64,000 nucleotides of DNA, from the NCBI RefSeq assembly GCF_000719335.1, contig NZ_JOGB01000016.1, forward strand, positions 62,001-126,000, written 5' to 3'. This document shows, in pieces, positions 19,181 to 27,867 of the stretch. Origin of the DNA: Streptomyces sp. NRRL S-87. Its GTDB lineage: Bacteria > Actinomycetota > Actinomycetes > Streptomycetales > Streptomycetaceae. The notes beneath the pieces were generated by a model, which had not been told where the DNA came from, made no database searches, and saw only the letters and a list, made by a program, of their open reading frames with translations. The position numbers and the translations under genes are program-made. Within the stretch, counting starts at the first letter, position 1, and each line of letters starts with the position of its first letter.

Positions 19181-20767
19181 TCAGGCTCCGGCCCTGCGCA
19201 CGACGAAGGAAGCCTGGCCGGCGAAGTCCCGGGTGCCGTCGGAGCCGTCGAGCCAGACGCCACCGTCTCGGTGGCGGAGGACCGACCCGGGGTAGTTGTG
19301 CGCGTGCAGGGTCACCGACCCGGCGACCGTTCCGGGGCGCGGACAGAAGGTGGCGTCTTCACGGAACAGTTCGCTGCCGTCGTCGGTGTTCAGCCGTAGC
19401 CGCAGGTACTGGTGGCGGAGGTACCGGCCGTCCGCCGCACGGAAGGTGACGCACCGTGAGTCGGCCAGCCCCCTGAGGACCGTGAAGGTGACCGGTTGCC
19501 GTCCCTGCGCGCTGCTGGACGCGGGGACTCGGGCGAGCGTCGCGAAGTCGCCGGCATACGTGACGAACAGGCCCGGTTGGTCAACGGACTCCAGCGACTG
19601 TGCACCCAGGGGAACGGTGCCCGCGACGGCGGACGGACCCGCGGGGGACGGCACCATCGGAGACGGAGTCGCCGGGGACGGGCTCACCGGAGACGGTTCG
19701 GCCGACGGGGTGGTGCGCGACGGGATCGGCGTGGGAGTGCCGACCGTGGGGGCGGCGATGACGCCGGGCTCCCGAGGCGCCGGTTCGGGCCAGGTCGCGT
19801 AGGTGGCGGTCCCGGCGATGAGCACCGCGCCGGTGGCGAGGCTCACCAGCGGATGAGCGGTCACCGCGTGGAGTTTGCCGCTCAGCGCGCTGTGCAGACC
19901 GCCTCCGCCCGCCGCCGTGCCGACGGCGACGGGTGCCGTGGCCAGCCCGGCGACCGTACCCGACAGCAGGCCCTTGGCGGCCAGCGCGGCGATGAGTCCG
20001 GCCGGGACGGCCAGCGTCGTGAGGCTGAGGGGCAGCAGTTCGGCCGGAACCCGTTCTGTCGTCGTCGCCGTGCAGACCGGGCAGTCACGGGTGTGCCGCG
20101 CCATCCGCTTGCGCCACACCGATGCATGGTGACCGTCCCAGTCGGCGACGGTCTCGTCCAACTGCGGACAGCGCGGGTCGGCCTCGAGCGCGGCGACGAT
20201 CGTCCGGCACAGTTCCAGCTGCTCGCGCATGCGTTGCAGGCGCACTCCGACGTGGGCGACCGTGAGCCCCGTCGCGGCGGCGATGTCGTCACGGCTCAGC
20301 AGGCCGGCGCACTCCTGCCACCACAGCGACAGCAGCATCCGGTGGTCCGGGTCGAGCCACCGGCCGGCTTTGACGACCCGGCGCCGCTCGTCCGACACGT
20401 GCAGCCGCAGGATCGTCACGTCCACGGGCTCGGCGCCGGCGTCCGGTATCTGGTGTGCCTCGTCGATGACCGTGGTCCGGTCGGCGAAGACGTGGTGCCG
20501 GTGCCAGTGGGTGTTGATCTGACGGAGCGTGATCGACACCAGCCAGGACCGGAAGCTCTCCGGGGCACGCAGGGAAGGCAGGTCGCGCACCACGCGCAGC
20601 AGGGTCTCCTGGACGACGTCGTCGACGTCGGCATGTCCGCTCAGCGCTCGCCCGACGATGTTGTAGACCAACGGCAGGTACGCGGCGATCAGCTCCTCGC
20701 GCGCCCGACCGTCACCGGCCTGCGCCGCGACGACCAGCTCCGCGTGGTCCGCATCCATGAGCCCCAT
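19181..20767 (-). CDS. ECF sigma factor fused to anti-sigma-like zinc motif, TM helix and extracellular AbfB domain
   Basis: 528 residues from ATG 20767 (GGAGAAGG upstream). Region order: sigma-70 region 2 (about 25-95, SGHADVDDVVQETLLRVVRD), region 4 (about 140-190), a zinc anti-sigma-like H225-x3-C229-x2-C232 (HTRDCPVC), hydrophobic stretch 245-285, a clear membrane helix at about 305-325, a Pro/Ser/Thr-rich linker (328-382), and a C-terminal AbfB/CBM42-like trefoil (385-525; FRAADGRYLRH, LHAHNYPGSVLRH). AbfB domains bind arabinose side chains of arabinoxylan. The topology puts the sigma part inside and the sugar-binding part outside. Adjacent GH10/GH62 and GH74 genes are likely targets; sigma activity may be released by ligand binding and proteolysis (inference). 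Confidence 0.88.
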   Translation of the reverse strand: MGLMDADHAELVVAAQAGDGRAREELIAAYLPLVYNIVGRALSGHADVDDVVQETLLRVVRDLPSLRAPESFRSWLVSITLRQINTHWHRHHVFADRTTVIDEAHQIPDAGAEPVDVTILRLHVSDERRRVVKAGRWLDPDHRMLLSLWWQECAGLLSRDDIAAATGLTVAHVGVRLQRMREQLELCRTIVAALEADPRCPQLDETVADWDGHHASVWRKRMARHTRDCPVCTATTTERVPAELLPLSLTTLAVPAGLIAALAAKGLLSGTVAGLATAPVAVGTAAGGGGLHSALSGKLHAVTAHPLVSLATGAVLIAGTATYATWPEPAPREPGVIAAPTVGTPTPIPSRTTPSAEPSPVSPSPATPSPMVPSPAGPSAVAGTVPLGAQSLESVDQPGLFVTYAGDFATLARVPASSSAQGRQPVTFTVLRGLADSRCVTFRAADGRYLRHQYLRLRLNTDDGSELFREDATFCPRPGTVAGSVTLHAHNYPGSVLRHRDGGVWLDGSDGTRDFAGQASFVVRRAGA

Positions 20768-20790
20768 TCCCACCTTCTCCAGGGAGTGAT

Positions 20791-20806
20791 CCGCCGAGTA
20801 CGGCGG
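20791..20806. repeat. Palindromic element in the 5' UTR of the sigma-AbfB gene
   Basis: CCGCCG-AGTA-CGGCGG: perfect 6-bp arms with a 4-bp centre, lying between the -10 box and the start codon. It overlaps the predicted transcription start (about 20803), so it could be an operator or a 5' hairpin. Confidence 0.4.
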
Positions 20807-20809
20807 CAT

Positions 20810-20839
20810 ACCCTAGCCTCGGCGAAGGTACACGGCCAA
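20810..20839 (-). promoter_or_regulatory. Promoter TTGGCC-N18-TAGGGT for the sigma-AbfB gene
   Basis: On the minus strand TTGGCC (20834-20839) and TAGGGT (20810-20815) are separated by 18 bp, a good housekeeping-type promoter 43 bp from the ATG. The gene therefore appears to be transcribed constitutively rather than by its own ECF sigma. Confidence 0.55.
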
Positions 20840-21013
20840 AGCCCGTGCCTCGGGTGGCCGGGCCGGGCCGTGCCGACCCGGAGGGCCCGGTGCCGCGGGT
20901 GCGTTCGGACGGCGGAAGGCCGGCGCGTGGACGGCCCGGCGGCGGCAGAAGCTCCTGGTCCTCGTCCCTCCGGATCACGGTCGGCCCGCCCGGGACGATC
21001 CTGACGGGCTCGA

Positions 21014-21433
21014 TCAGCCCAGGAAGCTCAACCGGACCTGACGGTCCGGGTTGTCCTGGTTGGTGTCGACCAGGCAGACCGACTGCCAGGTGCCCAGGGA
21101 CAGCCGGCCGTCGATCACCGGGAGGGTGGCGTGCGGGGGCACGATGGCCGGCAGGACGTGGTCGCGGCCGTGGCCCGGCGAGCCGTGGCGGTGGCGCCAG
21201 CGGTCGTCGGCGGGGAGCAGGTCGCGCAGGGCCGCCAGCAGGTCGTCGTCGCTGCCGGCGCCGGTCTCCAGGACGGCGACGCCGGCGGTGGCATGCGGGA
21301 CGAAGACGTTGAGCAGGCCGTCGCGGCCGGCGGCGGCCTCGGCCAGGAAGTCCTCGCACGCGGCGGTCAGGTCGGTGACGGTCTCGGTGCGGCCGGTGCG
21401 GATGTCGAGCATCCGGGTGGTGAAGGGGGACAT
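21014..21433 (-). CDS. YjbQ/UPF0047 family protein
   Basis: 139 residues, ATG 21433; the ribosome-binding site is weak. The protein matches the small beta-rich YjbQ family: NVFVPHATAGVAVLETG (43-59), the GHGRDHVLPAI stretch and the signature SLGTWQSVCLVDTNQ (112-126). Members show weak thiamine-phosphate synthase activity in vitro and their physiological function is unsettled; the conserved histidines (about 47, 88, 91) probably bind a metal. Divergent from the flavin monooxygenase. Confidence 0.88.
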   Translation of the reverse strand: MSPFTTRMLDIRTGRTETVTDLTAACEDFLAEAAAGRDGLLNVFVPHATAGVAVLETGAGSDDDLLAALRDLLPADDRWRHRHGSPGHGRDHVLPAIVPPHATLPVIDGRLSLGTWQSVCLVDTNQDNPDRQVRLSFLG

Positions 21434-21494
21434 GGGGTCATTGTGGTGCAGGGAGGGCGGGAAGATCCGCCGCACCCGGCACGTTAGGTGAACC

Positions 21495-22679
21495 GTGAAC
21501 AATCTTGGTGAGCGGGTCGCCGTGGGTGCGGGACCGGGCGCAGGCGCAGGCGCAGGTGCTGGTGCTGGTGCTGGTGCTGGTCCTGGTACGGGTCTTGGTC
21601 CTGGTGCGCACGTGGACGTCGTCGTCATCGGGGCCGGGCAGGCCGGGCTGTCCAGTGCCTACCACCTGCGCCGGACCGGTTCCGTGCCCGGCCGGGACTT
21701 CGTCGTGCTGGACCACGCGCCGCGCCCCGGCGGGGCGTGGCAGTTCCGCTGGCCCACGCTCACGTACGGCAGGGTGCACGGCATGCACGCGCTGCCGGGC
21801 ATGGAGCTGACCGGCGCCGATCCCGACCGCCCGTCCTCAGCGGTGATCGGCGAGTACTTCGCGCGGTACGAGGAGGTCTTCGACCTCGGCGTGCTGCGCC
21901 CGGTCGACGTGCGCGCCGTGCGCGAGGGCGACGGCGGGCGGCTGCGCGTCGAGACCTCCGCGGGCGACTTCTCGGCGCGGGCGCTGATCAACGCGACCGG
22001 CACGTGGGACCGGCCGTTCTGGCCCCGCTACCCGGGACAGGACAGGTTCCGGGGGCGCCAGCTGCACACCGCGGACTACCCCGGCCCGGAGGCCTTCGCC
22101 GGCCGGCGCGTCATCGTCGTGGGCGGCGGCACCTCCGCGGTGCAGCACCTGCTGGAGATCGCGGAGGTCGCGGCGGAGACGACCTGGGTGACGCGGCGCC
22201 CGCCGGTGTTCCGCGACGGGCGGTTCGGGGAGGCCGAGGGGCGGGCGGCCGTGGCGCTGGTGGACGAGCGGGTACGACGGGGACTGCCGCCGCGGAGCGT
22301 GGTGTCGGTGACCGGACTGCCGCTCAACGAGGCCGTCCGGCAGGGCCTGGAGAGCGGGGTGCTGGCGCGCCGGCCCATGTTCGAGCGGCTCACCGCCACC
22401 GGCGCGCAGTGGGCGGACGGCACGGCGGTCGAGGCGGACACGGTCCTGTGGGCCACCGGCTTCCGCGCCGCCGTCGACCACCTCGCCCCGCTGCACCTGC
22501 GCGAGCCGGGCGGCGGCATCCGCGTCGAGGACACGCGGGCGGTCCGGGACGAGCGGGTCCACCTGGTCGGGTACGGGCCCTCGGCGAGCACCGTCGGCGC
22601 CAACCGGGCCGGGCGCGCCGCGGTCGCCGCGATCGGGCGGCTACTGGCCCGCGAGCCGGCGGGCGCGACCGCGGGGTGA
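21495..22679 (+). CDS. FAD/NAD(P)-binding monooxygenase-like oxidoreductase (CzcO/FMO type)
   Basis: 394 residues from GTG 21495 behind AGGTGA. The FAD dinucleotide fold is at VVIGAGQAGLSSAYHL (about 43-58) and the NAD(P) fold at VIVVGGGTSAVQHL (about 210-223); ATGFRAAVDHL is the FMO-family ATG motif. Before the FAD motif lies an odd Gly-Ala-rich leader (residues 10-38) encoded by tandem hexanucleotides. The enzyme probably oxygenates a small substrate or acts as a flavoprotein reductase; the family is broad. Convergent with the ABC exporter, with a GC hairpin between them. Confidence 0.82.
   Translation: MNNLGERVAVGAGPGAGAGAGAGAGAGAGPGTGLGPGAHVDVVVIGAGQAGLSSAYHLRRTGSVPGRDFVVLDHAPRPGGAWQFRWPTLTYGRVHGMHALPGMELTGADPDRPSSAVIGEYFARYEEVFDLGVLRPVDVRAVREGDGGRLRVETSAGDFSARALINATGTWDRPFWPRYPGQDRFRGRQLHTADYPGPEAFAGRRVIVVGGGTSAVQHLLEIAEVAAETTWVTRRPPVFRDGRFGEAEGRAAVALVDERVRRGLPPRSVVSVTGLPLNEAVRQGLESGVLARRPMFERLTATGAQWADGTAVEADTVLWATGFRAAVDHLAPLHLREPGGGIRVEDTRAVRDERVHLVGYGPSASTVGANRAGRAAVAAIGRLLAREPAGATAG
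21538..21609 (+). repeat. Tandem short repeats encoding a (GA)n tract
   Basis: Consecutive GGCGCA and GGTGCT hexamers (seven or more units), then GGTCCT/GGTACG/GGTCTT variants, encode Gly-Ala/Pro repeats at the N-terminus of the oxidoreductase. Such tracts expand or contract by slippage in multiples of six bases, so the frame would be kept. Confidence 0.7.
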
Positions 22680-22683
22680 GCGG

Positions 22684-22700
22684 GGCGGCCGGGGGCCGCC
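22684..22700. terminator. GC hairpin between convergent genes
   Basis: GGCGGCC-ggg-GGCCGCC: a perfect 7-bp stem with a 3-nt loop just after the oxidoreductase stop and before the ABC exporter stop. It could end transcription from both sides; there is no U-tract. Confidence 0.45.
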
Positions 22701-22719
22701 GTCGGGGGCGGGCTCCGCT

Positions 22720-24555
22720 TCAGCCCGGCGTCGGGGCCAGCTCCGCGTCGCGGCGGACCAGGTCGGCGTAGCGGCCGTCGGCCGCCAGCAGTTGCTCGTG
22801 GGTGCCGCGCTCGACGATCCGGCCGGCGTCGAGGACGACGATCTCGTCGGCGTCCCGCACCGTGGAGAGGCGGTGGGCGATGGTGATCGTCGTGCGGCCC
22901 CGGGACAGCGCGTCGATGGCCTGCTGCACCGCGTGCTCGGTGCGGGTGTCGAGCGCGCTGGTGGCCTCGTCGAGGATCAGCACCGGCGGGTTGCGCAGGA
23001 TCGTCCGGGCGATCGCCAGCCGCTGCTTCTCGCCGCCCGAGAACCGGTAGCCGCGCTCCCCCACCAGGGTGTCGTACCCGTCGGGCAGGGACGCGATGTG
23101 GTCGTGGATCTGCGCGGCCCGGGCGGCCTCCGCGAGTTCCTCGTCGGTGGCGTCGGGCTTGGCGAACCGCAGGTTCTCCGCGACCGAGGCGTGGAAGAGG
23201 TACGTCTCCTGGGACACCACGCCGACGGCCCGGGCGAGCGAGTCGAAGTCCAGGTCGCGGACGTCGATGCCGTCCAGGGTGACCCGGCCGGCCGTGACGT
23301 CGTACAGGCGCGGGACCAGGTAGCTGAGGGTGCTCTTGCCCGAGCCGGTGGGCCCGACCACCGCGAGCGAACCGCCCGCCGGGACGGTGAGGTCGATGCC
23401 GGACAGGGTCGGGTCGCCGCCCGGGCCCTCGTAGGCGAACTCCACGCCCTCGAAGCGGACCTCGCCCCCGGCCTGCGCGATCCGGACCGGCTCGGCCGGC
23501 TCGGTGATGTCCACCGGCAGGTCGAGGTACTCGAAGATGCGCGCGAACAGGGCCAGGGAGGTCTGCATCTGCACGCCCGTCGACAGCAGGCTCACCGCCG
23601 GTCGGAACAGCCCCTGCTGGAGGCTGACGAAGGCGACCAGCGTGCCGAGCGACAGCGCGGGCGCGCCCGACTGGAGGGAGAGTCCGGCGGCCCAGTAGAT
23701 CAGGGCGGGCATGGCGGCCATGACGATGCCGATGGTGGCCATCCGCCAGCGCCCCGCCATGCTGGACCGCACTTCCAGGGCCACCAGCTGCTCGGACTCC
23801 TCGGCGAAGGAGCGGGTCAGCGAGTCGGCGCGCCCCATGGTGCGGCCGAGCAGGATGCCGCTGACGGACAGCGACTCGGTGACGGTCGCGGCCATGGCGG
23901 CCATCTGCTTCTGGCGCTGCGTGGTGATCTTCTTGCGTTCGCGGCCCACCCGGCGGCTGATCCACACGAACACCGGCAGCAGGAGCAGCGAGACGAGGGT
24001 GAGCCGCCAGTCGAGGGCCAGCATCGCGACGACGGCGGCGACCACGGCCGTCAGGTTCGAGACCAGCGAGGTCGCGGTGGAGGTGACCGTGGCCTGCATG
24101 CCGCCGATGTCGTTGGCGATGCGGGACTGCACCTCGCCGGTGCGGGTGCGGGTGAAGAAGGCCAGGGGCATCCGCTGCAGCTGCGCGTAGACACCGGTGC
24201 GCAGGTCGTGCATGACCCGCTGGCCGACGGTCGTGGAGATCAGCGTCTGCAGCACGCCGAAGACGCTGCCGACGACGGCCGTCGCGATCATGCCCAGGGC
24301 GAGCAGGCTGAGCAGGCCGGTGCGGCCCTGCGGGATCGCGGTGTCGAGGATCTCGCGGAGCAGGAACGGCGAGGCCACCCCGACCAGCGACGAGGCGCCG
24401 ACCAGCAGGCCGACCACCGCCAGCCGGCCGCGGTACGGACGGAACAGGCGCAGGATGCGGCGCAACTCGCGCGGCGGTTCGGCGGGCGCCGACCGGGCGG
24501 GGTCGAGCGGCTGGGCGGCGGGGGTCCAGGCGGGCGGCTGCTCGTGCGGGTGCAT
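22720..24555 (-). CDS. ABC exporter (fused membrane and ATPase domains)
   Basis: 611 residues, ATG 24555 behind AAGGAG. Residues 45-320 form the six-helix type-1 exporter domain; 365-600 are the nucleotide-binding domain with intact Walker A GPTGSGKS, Q-loop VSQETYLF, signature FSGGEKQR, Walker B VLILDEATS and switch histidine (IAHRLS). The FSGGE form and overall layout match MsbA/LmrA-like half-transporters that act as homodimers on lipids or drugs. It stands alone, with no partner half-transporter next to it. Substrate unknown. Confidence 0.9.
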   Translation of the reverse strand: MHPHEQPPAWTPAAQPLDPARSAPAEPPRELRRILRLFRPYRGRLAVVGLLVGASSLVGVASPFLLREILDTAIPQGRTGLLSLLALGMIATAVVGSVFGVLQTLISTTVGQRVMHDLRTGVYAQLQRMPLAFFTRTRTGEVQSRIANDIGGMQATVTSTATSLVSNLTAVVAAVVAMLALDWRLTLVSLLLLPVFVWISRRVGRERKKITTQRQKQMAAMAATVTESLSVSGILLGRTMGRADSLTRSFAEESEQLVALEVRSSMAGRWRMATIGIVMAAMPALIYWAAGLSLQSGAPALSLGTLVAFVSLQQGLFRPAVSLLSTGVQMQTSLALFARIFEYLDLPVDITEPAEPVRIAQAGGEVRFEGVEFAYEGPGGDPTLSGIDLTVPAGGSLAVVGPTGSGKSTLSYLVPRLYDVTAGRVTLDGIDVRDLDFDSLARAVGVVSQETYLFHASVAENLRFAKPDATDEELAEAARAAQIHDHIASLPDGYDTLVGERGYRFSGGEKQRLAIARTILRNPPVLILDEATSALDTRTEHAVQQAIDALSRGRTTITIAHRLSTVRDADEIVVLDAGRIVERGTHEQLLAADGRYADLVRRDAELAPTPG

Positions 24556-24758
24556 GGGCTCCTTCAGCGTTCAGCGTGCGTCGTCCTCCGGTCGGGGCGA
24601 CGCCGTGTCGACGGTACCCGCAGGTACCGACAGCGCCCAGCGCGTTCGCGGTGCGCGGAGCGGGCCGCGCACCGCGGGCACCGCGCGCCACGCGGAGCCC
24701 CCGCCGCAACGGGCGAAAGGGCCCGCCGGGCGGGATGCTGGCCCCGGGACGGTGTGGA

Positions 24759-24795
24759 GGGCCGCGAGGCCACGGAGGCGACGGGCCGCGAGGCC
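24759..24795 (+). repeat. 13-bp direct repeat upstream of the D-lactate dehydrogenase-like gene
   Basis: gggccgcgaggcc occurs at 24759-24771 and again at 24783-24795 (24-bp period), ending 21 bp before the ATG at 24817. Two in-phase copies at this position could be regulator half-sites or a small duplication. Confidence 0.4.
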
Positions 24796-24816
24796 CCGAA
24801 GGTGAGGGGCCGCACG

Positions 24817-27756
24817 ATGCCGCTGCTGGAGCCGAAGCCCGGGGCCCTGCGCCCCCGTAAGATCACCGGCCCGTCCCCGGACCGGGTGCCCGAGCACCTG
24901 GCGTCCGGCACGCCGCGGCGGCTGCGCGAGGACCTGGTCGCGCTGCTGGGCGCGGACAAGGTCCTGTGGAAGGTGTCCGACCTGGTGCGGTACGCCTCCG
25001 ACGCCTCGCCGTACCGGTTCGTGCCCCAGGTGGTCGTGGTGGCCGAGGACGTGGACGACGTCTCCGCGGTGCTCTCGTACGCGCACGGGCAGCAGCGCGA
25101 GGTGGTGTTCCGGGCCGCCGGGACCTCCCTCAACGGCCAGGCCCAGGGCGAGGACATCCTGGTCGACGTACGCCGCCACTGGTCCGGCGTCGAGGTCCTG
25201 GAGGGGGGTCGCCGGGCCCGGATCCGGCCCGGCACCACCGTCGCCCGGGCCAACGCCGCGCTCGCCCGCCACGGGCGGATCCTCGGCCCGGACCCGGCCA
25301 GTGCGATCGCCTGCACGCTCGGCGGGGTCGTGGCCAACAACGCCTCGGGCATGACCGCGGGGACGACGCGGAACTCGTACCGCACCCTGTCCTCGCTCAC
25401 GTTCGTCCTGCCGAGCGGAACCGTGGTCGACACCGCGGACCCGCTCGCGGACGAGGAGCTGGTCCGGGCGGAGCCGGCGCTGTGCGCCGGGCTGATGGCG
25501 GTCAAGCGGGAGATCGAGGCGGAACCGGGGCTGGTGGCCCGGATCCGCGCCAAGTTCGAGATCAAGAACACCAACGGCTACCGGCTCGACGCCTACCTCG
25601 ACGGGACCACCCCGGTCGAGATCCTGCGGGGGCTGATGGTCGGCTCCGAGGGCACCCTCGGCTTCATCGCCGAGACCGTGTTCGACACCGTGGCGCTGGA
25701 CCGGGAGGTGTGCACGGGTCTGCTGTTCTTCCCCTCGCTGCCGGCCGCGGCCGCCGCGGTGCCGGCGTTCAACGACGCGGGCGCCCTCGCGGTCGAGCTG
25801 ATGGACGGCAACACCCTGCGCGCCTGCGCGCGGGTGCCGGGCGTCCCCGCCGACTGGGCGGAGCTGCCGAAGGGCACCACCGCCCTGCTGGTGGAGTTCC
25901 GGGCCCCCGACGCGGCGGGGCGGGAGGCGTGCGGGGCGAGGGCGGCCGAGGTGGCGGCCGGGCTGGAGCTGGTCGTCCCGGCCCCCTCCGTGACCAACGC
26001 CTTCGTCTCCGACGCGGCGACGGTCGCCGGGTACTGGAGGGCCCGCCGGGCGTTCGTGACGGCCGTCGGCGGGGCCCGCGCCCCGGGTACGACGCTCATC
26101 ACGGAGGACTTCGCCGTACCGCCGGCGCGGCTCGCGGAGGCGTGCGGGGCCCTGCTGGCGCTGCAGGCGGAGCACGGCTTCGACGCGGCGGTGGCGGGCC
26201 ACGCGGCCCACGGCAACCTGCACTTCCTGCTCGCCTTCGACGCCGCGGAGCCGGCCGACGTGGCACGGTACGCGGCCTTCATGGACGCCTTCTGCCGACT
26301 GGTGGTGGAGCGGTTCGACGGCTCGCTCAAGGCGGAGCACGCCACCGGCCGGAACATCGCCCCGTTCCTCGAGCTGGAGTGGGGGCCGCGGGCCACCGGG
26401 CTCATGTGGCGCACCAAGCAGCTCGTCGACCCGGACGGCGTGCTCGCCCCGCGCATCGTGCTGGACCGCGACCCGGAGGCCCACCTTCGGGGCCTGAAGA
26501 CCATCCCGAAGGTGGAGGCGATCGGCGACCCCTGCATCGAGTGCGGTTTCTGCGAACCGACCTGCCCCAGCAAGGACCTGACGACCACTCCGCGCCAGCG
26601 CATCGTGCTGCGCCGCGAGATGCTGCGGCAGAGCCCCGGCTCGCCGGTGCTGGACGAACTGCTCCTGGCGTACGGGTACGACGCCGTGGACACCTGCGCG
26701 GGTGACTCCACCTGCGCCCTGGCCTGCCCGGTGGGCATCGACACCGGCGCCCTGATGCGGGAGTTCCGGGGCCGTCGGCACGGGCCCGGCGAGGAGCGGG
26801 CCGCGGAGCTGGCCGCCCGGAACTTCGCCGTCGTGGAGCGGGCGGCCCGGCTCGCCGTGGCGGCCGCCGACACGGTCGCCGAACGGGTCGGGAACGCCCC
26901 GCTGCGGATGGTGACGGGGGCCGCGCGCAAGGCCGTACGCCCCGACCTGGTCCCCGAGTGGCTGCCCGAGGTCCCGGCGGCCGCCGCGCGGCGGCTGCCG
27001 CCGTCGGCGTCCCGGGCCCGGGCCGCGGCCGTGTACTACCCCGCCTGCGTCAACCGCGTCTTCGGCGGCCCCGCGGACGGCCACGACCTGTCCCTGCCCG
27101 AGGCCGTGGTGGCCGTCTCGGCGCGGGCCGGGAAGCCGGTGTGGATCCCGGGGGACGTCCCCGGCACCTGCTGCGCCACCATCTGGCACTCCAAGGGCTA
27201 CCTCGGCGGCAACCGGGTGATGGCCAACCGGATCGTGGAGGCCGCCTGGGGCTGGACGGCCGGCGGGAAGCTGCCGTTGGTGGTGGACGCCTCGTCCTGC
27301 ACGCTGGGGATCGCGCACGAGGTGGTGCCGTTCCTGACCGACGACAACAGGGAACTGCACGCGGAACTGACGGTGCTCGACTCGGTGGTGTGGGCCGCCG
27401 ACCACCTGCTGCCCCACCTCGACGTGTACCGCACCGTCGGCTCGGCCGTCCTGCACCCGACCTGCGCGACGCGCCGTCTCGGCGACGAGGAGCACCTGGT
27501 GGCGGTGGCCCGGGCCTGCGCCGAGGAGGTGGTCGTGCCGGCCGACACGGGCTGCTGCGCCTTCGCGGGCGACCGGGGCATGCTGCACCCGGAGCTGACG
27601 GCCGCGGCGACGGAGAAGGAGGCTGCGGAGGTCACCGCCCGGTCGTACGACGCCCACCTGTCGGCGAACCGCATGTGCGAGGTGGGGATGGACCGGGCCA
27701 CCGGGCGCCCCTACGAGTCGGTGCTGCTGCAACTGGAGCGCGCCACCAGGCCCTGA
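24817..27756 (+). CDS. FAD-linked oxidase / Fe-S protein, D-lactate or 2-hydroxyacid dehydrogenase-like (YdiJ type)
   Basis: 979 residues, ATG 24817 behind GAGGGG. It fuses a PCMH-type FAD domain (about 50-280; LGGVVANNASGMTAG is the FAD loop), a C-terminal FAD-oxidase domain (about 300-545), two 4Fe-4S motifs (CIECGFCEPTCP from residue 573; CAGDSTCALACP from 627) and two CCG-type domains (YYPACVNR..GTCCA; HPTCAT..GCCAFAGD). The arrangement is that of the membrane-associated YdiJ/Dld2 family, which oxidises D-2-hydroxyacids such as D-lactate or D-2-hydroxyglutarate and passes electrons to quinone. Monocistronic here. Confidence 0.9.
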   Translation: MPLLEPKPGALRPRKITGPSPDRVPEHLASGTPRRLREDLVALLGADKVLWKVSDLVRYASDASPYRFVPQVVVVAEDVDDVSAVLSYAHGQQREVVFRAAGTSLNGQAQGEDILVDVRRHWSGVEVLEGGRRARIRPGTTVARANAALARHGRILGPDPASAIACTLGGVVANNASGMTAGTTRNSYRTLSSLTFVLPSGTVVDTADPLADEELVRAEPALCAGLMAVKREIEAEPGLVARIRAKFEIKNTNGYRLDAYLDGTTPVEILRGLMVGSEGTLGFIAETVFDTVALDREVCTGLLFFPSLPAAAAAVPAFNDAGALAVELMDGNTLRACARVPGVPADWAELPKGTTALLVEFRAPDAAGREACGARAAEVAAGLELVVPAPSVTNAFVSDAATVAGYWRARRAFVTAVGGARAPGTTLITEDFAVPPARLAEACGALLALQAEHGFDAAVAGHAAHGNLHFLLAFDAAEPADVARYAAFMDAFCRLVVERFDGSLKAEHATGRNIAPFLELEWGPRATGLMWRTKQLVDPDGVLAPRIVLDRDPEAHLRGLKTIPKVEAIGDPCIECGFCEPTCPSKDLTTTPRQRIVLRREMLRQSPGSPVLDELLLAYGYDAVDTCAGDSTCALACPVGIDTGALMREFRGRRHGPGEERAAELAARNFAVVERAARLAVAAADTVAERVGNAPLRMVTGAARKAVRPDLVPEWLPEVPAAAARRLPPSASRARAAAVYYPACVNRVFGGPADGHDLSLPEAVVAVSARAGKPVWIPGDVPGTCCATIWHSKGYLGGNRVMANRIVEAAWGWTAGGKLPLVVDASSCTLGIAHEVVPFLTDDNRELHAELTVLDSVVWAADHLLPHLDVYRTVGSAVLHPTCATRRLGDEEHLVAVARACAEEVVVPADTGCCAFAGDRGMLHPELTAAATEKEAAEVTARSYDAHLSANRMCEVGMDRATGRPYESVLLQLERATRP

Positions 27757-27867
27757 CCGCAAACCCCGCCCGCGGGGGTCCACGCGGCGCGGAAAATCGA
27801 TTGCCCCCGCGGTTCCCGGAAGGCGAACCTTGCGTGGTTTGGAACACCCTTCGAACCATGGGGCGTC

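Noticed and set aside
27768..27783. Terminator after the D-lactate dehydrogenase-like gene
   Set aside because: The cccgc/gcggg pairing allows only a short stem with a tiny loop; not reported as a feature.
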